From assembly GCA_024642765.1 (NCBI GenBank), contig JAHEAM010000129.1:1-9218 (forward strand): a stretch of DNA of 9,218 bases. Direction: 5' to 3'. Shown one piece after another: positions 6,055 to 9,218 of the stretch. The notes under the pieces are model-generated. The model was not told the origin of the DNA and did not search any database. It saw only the letters and a program-made list of their open reading frames with translations. A program made the translations under genes and the position numbers. Origin of the DNA: Planctomycetaceae bacterium. GTDB lineage: Bacteria > Planctomycetota > Planctomycetia > Pirellulales > Pirellulaceae. The stretch's first letter is position 1. The number at the start of each line of letters is the position of its first letter.

Positions 6055-7929
6055 TTAATCGTTCTTCAGATTAACTTCGATCACGCTTTCGGTACCACTT
6101 CGGTCAACGGTAAATTTGACCTTTTTGCCGGAGTTACTGCTGACGATACGAATAACGTCGCGGCGTGCGGCAGTAGCCTCGTCGCCAATTTTTTTGATGA
6201 TGTCGCCTTCTTTCAGGCCCGCCTTCGCTGCCATCGAATCCTCGGTGATTCCGACGATTTTGACACCGCCTCCATCCTCGATTGTCTCCAGTTGGGCTCC
6301 CAAGCGAACGCGTTGAACGCGGCTTCCACCACCGCCGCCACCAAAAGTTGGTCTCGAATCCAAATTCGCCAGTTCGTCAATCAGTCGTTCGGTGTAGTCA
6401 ATGACTTTTACGGCACCATTGCAATCGATCGATTCAAAGTCATCTTCCGGAGTGTGATAGGTCGACGTCAATCCTGTATGCAAGAACATCACGGGAATGC
6501 CTACTCCCTTGAATGGCAAGTGGTCGCTACCAGCAAACCCACCGTTGGGCTTGATCAAATTCAGGCCCATGCCCTCATTGGCTCGGTCCAGTGCACCGGC
6601 GAACTCTGGCGAGGATTCCCAATCATAGACCGTCAATTTGTCGTCTCGCAACCAGCCGATCATGTCATAATTAACCATCGCAATGGTGTCTTTGAGTGGA
6701 TAAACAGGATTGGCAACATAATGTTGTGCTCCCAAAAGCCCCATTTCTTCCGCTGTGAAACAAATGAAAACCAAACGTCGTTTTGGTTTGCCGTCGCGCG
6801 ATTGGAAACGTCGAACAAGTTCCATAATCCCAGCAGTACCCGTCGCATTATCGTCAGCGCCATTGTGAATTTCTTTACCACGGTTAGGTGAACGCGAACC
6901 AAACGCTCCCATGCCCAAGTGGTCATAATGGCCACCGATAACTAACGTTTCTTCTGCAAGGTCACCTTCGCCATCGATAACACCAATGATGTTTGAAGTC
7001 ATTATTTCTTCGCGTTTGAATTCGGCCTTGGCAGTAGCCTTCCAACCTTCAATTGGCTGTGAAACTGGCTCTAAGCTTTCATCGATGAATTTTTCAATTT
7101 CAGCAAGCTTCGAAAACTTTTTGCCGTCGGGTTTCGTTAGAGGTGCTTGGGCGAGTATTTTGTCGATGACAGCTCGCTTAACATGTACGAAAGGAAGTGA
7201 GCCAGTCGAATTACCGAATAGATCTCCTGCCGAAAGTTCGTCTTTGTCGGCGTCTTCATTGGTAACGGTTTTGCCATCGTTGACAAAAACAATTCCGGCA
7301 GCGCCCGCCTCGACAGCCGACGCGACCTTGTTGCGAATTGACGCGTAGTCACTTGTTTCGGCGCCATCAAAAACGCTGTCAGGATTGTCCTGTTGTGGTT
7401 CCATTCGCATCACGATAACAAATTTGTCTTTGACATCGACGCCGGCATATTCGTTGAAGTTGTGTTCGCTGGCGTTGATTCCATAGCCGACGAAGACTAA
7501 GTCTTTCGTTACGTCATAACTATTGTTTTTCAATTGGACACTGAATTCTTTGCCGAGGGCCAAGTCCATTTTGTCTTTGGGGCCAACCAAACCGAAGCTC
7601 GTTTTGTCGGCGACAACGGAATTGCGTCTGCCAACGTCAAACGTTTGGAGGTAGGTTCCATCTGGCATCCCGGGCTTCAGGCCCGATTTTTTGAAGTCAT
7701 CTACGATAAACTTCAAACAAGTTTCCATTTCGGGAGTTCCCGGCAATCGACCTGCCAACTCGTCAGAGGCAAGGTATTTGAGGTCGGCAGTAAAGCGTTC
7801 CAAGGCTCCCTCGTGACTGACGTCTTGCTGAGCGATTGCCGCTCCGCCCAGACTCATCCCGACCGACGCTCCGAATGCGATGAATGCTCGAACGGTTGCC
7901 AATCGCCGCATGGGAATTCTAAAATTCAC
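6055..7929 (-). CDS. Secreted M28 family zinc peptidase with PA and PDZ domains
   Basis: This encodes 624 residues from GTG 7929, chosen because a perfect AAGGAG lies 6 nt upstream; an ATG 27 nt further up would put that site inside the gene. Residues 1-33 form a signal peptide (MRRLATVRAF, hydrophobic core, AIA before QQ), so the enzyme is exported. Then come a PA-like domain (about 125-265, with VFVGYGI and AGVDVKDKFVIVM) and the M28 catalytic domain (about 310-525). A Gly-rich linker (530-535) leads to a C-terminal PDZ domain (about 540-620, with AAKAGLKEGDIIKKIG). The five M28 zinc-site regions are intact: GGHYDHLG (His334), GADDNATG, TAEEMG (Glu394-395, catalytic Glu and ligand), YDMIG (Asp422) and STYHTPED (His492). 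The family are di-zinc aminopeptidases. PDZ may bind partner or substrate C-termini. A strong terminator follows, so it is probably monocistronic, with a possible attenuator in its leader. Substrate unknown. Confidence 0.95.
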   Translation of the reverse strand: MNFRIPMRRLATVRAFIAFGASVGMSLGGAAIAQQDVSHEGALERFTADLKYLASDELAGRLPGTPEMETCLKFIVDDFKKSGLKPGMPDGTYLQTFDVGRRNSVVADKTSFGLVGPKDKMDLALGKEFSVQLKNNSYDVTKDLVFVGYGINASEHNFNEYAGVDVKDKFVIVMRMEPQQDNPDSVFDGAETSDYASIRNKVASAVEAGAAGIVFVNDGKTVTNEDADKDELSAGDLFGNSTGSLPFVHVKRAVIDKILAQAPLTKPDGKKFSKLAEIEKFIDESLEPVSQPIEGWKATAKAEFKREEIMTSNIIGVIDGEGDLAEETLVIGGHYDHLGMGAFGSRSPNRGKEIHNGADDNATGTAGIMELVRRFQSRDGKPKRRLVFICFTAEEMGLLGAQHYVANPVYPLKDTIAMVNYDMIGWLRDDKLTVYDWESSPEFAGALDRANEGMGLNLIKPNGGFAGSDHLPFKGVGIPVMFLHTGLTSTYHTPEDDFESIDCNGAVKVIDYTERLIDELANLDSRPTFGGGGGGSRVQRVRLGAQLETIEDGGGVKIVGITEDSMAAKAGLKEGDIIKKIGDEATAARRDVIRIVSSNSGKKVKFTVDRSGTESVIEVNLKND

Positions 7930-7935
7930 TTTGTG

Positions 7936-7941
7936 CTCCTT
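7936..7941 (-). promoter_or_regulatory. Perfect Shine-Dalgarno deciding a GTG start
   Basis: AAGGAG on the minus strand lies 6 nt before GTG 7927-7929. Neither flanking ATG (7956 or 7911) has a comparable site at proper distance. This fixes the peptidase N-terminus as VNFRIPMRRL, giving a signal peptide with a normal basic start. Confidence 0.75.
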
Positions 7942-8165
7942 GAAAAAGTCTTGCAAATAAATTGAAAGCGACTGCTCTTAATGGGACAGATTCTGATGAG
8001 ATGGTCTCTCGTGGACATTCAGATTGTTGGATTTGAGCTGCGGGACAACTCACTAGAACCTCTAAACAGCCAATTGGGTCAAAACAACGCCAAATCCAAT
8101 CTTAATGTCCTGAATATCGTAACTTATGAACTAGCCCAAAATAAGGTACGAGGCCCTCGTCCTTG

Positions 8166-8279
8166 AAAAATTTGCCCCACTCATTTAAAGTTTGGGGCGA
8201 CGTTTTGAAACCGATAACTGCCGTTTCAGCCCCAGACTCACAAATGGGGGGCACGCTTGCTAGCCGGGCTAGTTAGCAA
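8166..8279 (-). promoter_or_regulatory. Candidate attenuator, riboswitch platform or small RNA
   Basis: Read on the minus strand, the order is as follows. First is a TTGCTAAC/GCTAGCAA hairpin (8279-8257). Then come arms GCCCCCCA (8252-8245), TGGGGC (8234-8229), GCCCCA (8198-8193) and TGGGGC (8179-8174). The middle pair extends through TGAAAC/GTTTCA (8223-8228 with 8206-8211) to a 12-bp stem with a 7-nt bulge. The last pair forms a 6-bp GC-rich hairpin with a 13-nt loop, followed by AAA and five T's (8170-8166), like an intrinsic terminator. The two foldings share an arm and cannot coexist, as in attenuators. It would lie about 240 nt before the peptidase start. It could instead be a free-standing small RNA or a dispersed non-coding repeat. 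I recognise no known riboswitch class. Confidence 0.4.
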
Positions 8280-8331
8280 TTAGAAACGGGAGCGGATCCA
8301 GGTTCGAACGCAACGTAATCTACGGTTCTAC

Positions 8332-8357
8332 TTCGAAATGGAAACACTCGTTTCGAA
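8332..8357. repeat. Perfect 7-bp inverted repeat before the E1 gene
   Basis: TTCGAAA (8332-8338) and TTTCGAA (8351-8357) are exact reverse complements with a 12-nt spacer, about 75 nt before the E1 start. The size suits either a leader hairpin or a dimeric repressor site. No T-run follows on either strand, so it is not a terminator. Confidence 0.5.
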
Positions 8358-8431
8358 AACAATATTGAAGTTGGGCAACCCGATTTCGACAGTTGAACCG
8401 TTCGCGTGGTACCAATGAAAATGAGTGACTT

Positions 8432-9218
8432 ATGACTGCAAATACAAAGACATACAATCGCCTTGAGCTATTGAAATTGATGTACTTGAGCCGCGAAGGT
8501 GACAGACGCGAGGGCGTTTTGCATCGACAAAGCAAGGGTTGGTTTCAAGTCGCTGGGATGGGCCACGAAACGCTGGGCGTGATCGGACAACTTCTGGAAC
8601 CCGAAGACTACGTCTTCCCGTATTACCGCGACCGTGCCCTAGTCCTCTCACGCGGCGTTGCGAATGCTGAATTGGCACGTGCTTATTTTGCCAAACGAAA
8701 TACAGGTAGCGGCGGACGGCAAATGCCTGGCCATTATTCGTCGCGGAAACACAACATTTGGAGTGTCCCAACGCCAACAGGAGCCAACGCGTTGCCCGGC
8801 TGTGGTGTGGCTTGGTCGATGAAAATGAAGGGCTCGCGCAACGTCGTCGTTGCCACCGTCGGCGATGCCGCATCGCGCCAAGGCGAATTCTATGAGGCCG
8901 TAGCCTTTGCTGTTGAACGCCAATTACCGATCGTTTTGATCGTTGAAGATAACAACTATGGCATCAGCACGAATACCGAGAAGTTCAATCCCTTTAAGTT
9001 AGAGATTTTCAACGAAGGCATCGGACTGTTGCATGTTGATGCGCGGCATCCTGATCGTGCTGGCGATGCAGCAGCCTCGGCAATTGACAAGGCTCGATCT
9101 GGCAACGGACCGACAGTGATGGTTTGCCAAGTCGATCGGCTTTGCAGTCACACCAGCAGTGATGATCATCGCGTCTATCGACCACAACACGAAATCGACG
9201 AGATGCAAGGCCGGGATC
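8432..9218 (+). CDS. Thiamine-diphosphate 2-oxoacid dehydrogenase E1, alpha-type (3' end cut)
   Basis: 262 codons are visible from ATG 8432 to the right edge. An in-frame TGA at 8426-8428 makes this the first possible ATG, though the upstream GAG is a weak ribosome site. E1 decarboxylates a 2-oxoacid (pyruvate or a branched-chain 2-oxoacid) and passes the acyl group to lipoyl-E2. Family marks run in order. QVAGMGHETLGV is at 39-50 and YYRDRALVLSRGV at 64-76. GRQMPGHYSS at 95-104 and PTGANALPGCGVAWSM at 115-130 are the E1-alpha active-site region. The ThDP/Mg motif is GDAASRQGEF(144-153)...EDNNYGIS (172-179), with Asp145 and Asn174-175. The motif normally starts GDG; here the third residue is Ala. 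CSHTSSDDHRVYR (238-250) fits the E1-alpha loop. The beta part may follow or be fused; the window ends too early to tell. It is divergent from the peptidase gene. Sure of the family, unsure of the substrate. Confidence 0.93.
   Translation, partial: MTANTKTYNRLELLKLMYLSREGDRREGVLHRQSKGWFQVAGMGHETLGVIGQLLEPEDYVFPYYRDRALVLSRGVANAELARAYFAKRNTGSGGRQMPGHYSSRKHNIWSVPTPTGANALPGCGVAWSMKMKGSRNVVVATVGDAASRQGEFYEAVAFAVERQLPIVLIVEDNNYGISTNTEKFNPFKLEIFNEGIGLLHVDARHPDRAGDAAASAIDKARSGNGPTVMVCQVDRLCSHTSSDDHRVYRPQHEIDEMQGRD

Larger units (their letters stand above)
7930..8431. other. Divergent spacer with several inverted repeats
   Basis: About 500 bp lie between the divergent peptidase and E1 genes and should hold both promoters. 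I see no convincing gene; a 61-codon plus-strand frame at 7981-8166 has no ribosome site and no recognisable motif. Structures include ACGAGG-C-CCTCGT (8148-8160), the alternating-arm element (8166-8279) and a TTCGAAA/TTTCGAA hairpin (8332-8357). TTGGATTT and AAATCCAA near 8026 and 8092 form a distant inverted pair. No sigma-70 promoter is clear enough to name. Confidence 0.6.

Noticed and set aside
6016..6891. 291-codon plus-strand frame opposite the peptidase gene
   Set aside because: It is the antisense shadow of an unmistakable M28 gene and has no recognisable motif.
7981..8166. 61-codon plus-strand frame beginning MGQILMR
   Set aside because: No Shine-Dalgarno, no domain signal, and it lies in the leader of the divergent peptidase gene.
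8300..8320. GGTTCGAAC resembling a tRNA T-loop
   Set aside because: The flanking bases do not form a T-stem, and no acceptor, D or anticodon arms are present.

Overview
The window looks like a chromosomal stretch from a planctomycete, probably of the Pirellulaceae type. This is inferred from a secreted DUF1598-like protein (a family I know only from Planctomycetes), a small DUF3467 protein, a YuxH-type EAL-HDOD protein, a secreted PA/M28/PDZ peptidase, moderate GC content and long spacers. It contains no transposase, phage gene, CRISPR array, tRNA or rRNA that I can recognise.

Layout. 1-1355 (minus): a secreted DUF1598-like protein, cut by the left edge, with an Asn/Gly repeat after its signal peptide. 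1356-1963: no convincing gene, but a 9-bp perfect hairpin. 1964-2305 (minus): a small membrane-anchored unknown whose 3' end carries an 11-bp tandem duplication that may have shifted its frame. 2458-5325 (plus): a DUF3467 protein, phosphoglycerate kinase (pgk), and 28 nt later an EAL-HDOD protein with degenerate EAL motifs. 5531-5821 (minus): a small cupin. 5980-6017: a strong intrinsic terminator for the minus-strand gene to its right. 6055-7929 (minus): a secreted Zn-aminopeptidase-like M28 protein with PA and PDZ domains, starting at GTG behind a perfect Shine-Dalgarno. 7930-8431: a long divergent spacer. 8432-9218 (plus): the N-terminal part of a thiamine-diphosphate 2-oxoacid dehydrogenase E1, cut by the right edge.

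The genes are mostly unrelated in function. The clearest functional pair is pgk with the EAL-HDOD gene, a glycolytic enzyme followed closely by a probable non-catalytic signalling protein. The most interesting unexplained signal is in the spacer before the peptidase (8166-8279, minus strand). Four alternating complementary arms can form either a 12-bp stem or a short GC-rich hairpin followed by five U's. This is the architecture of a transcription attenuator, a riboswitch expression platform, or a stand-alone small RNA. I recognise no known ligand-binding motif in it.
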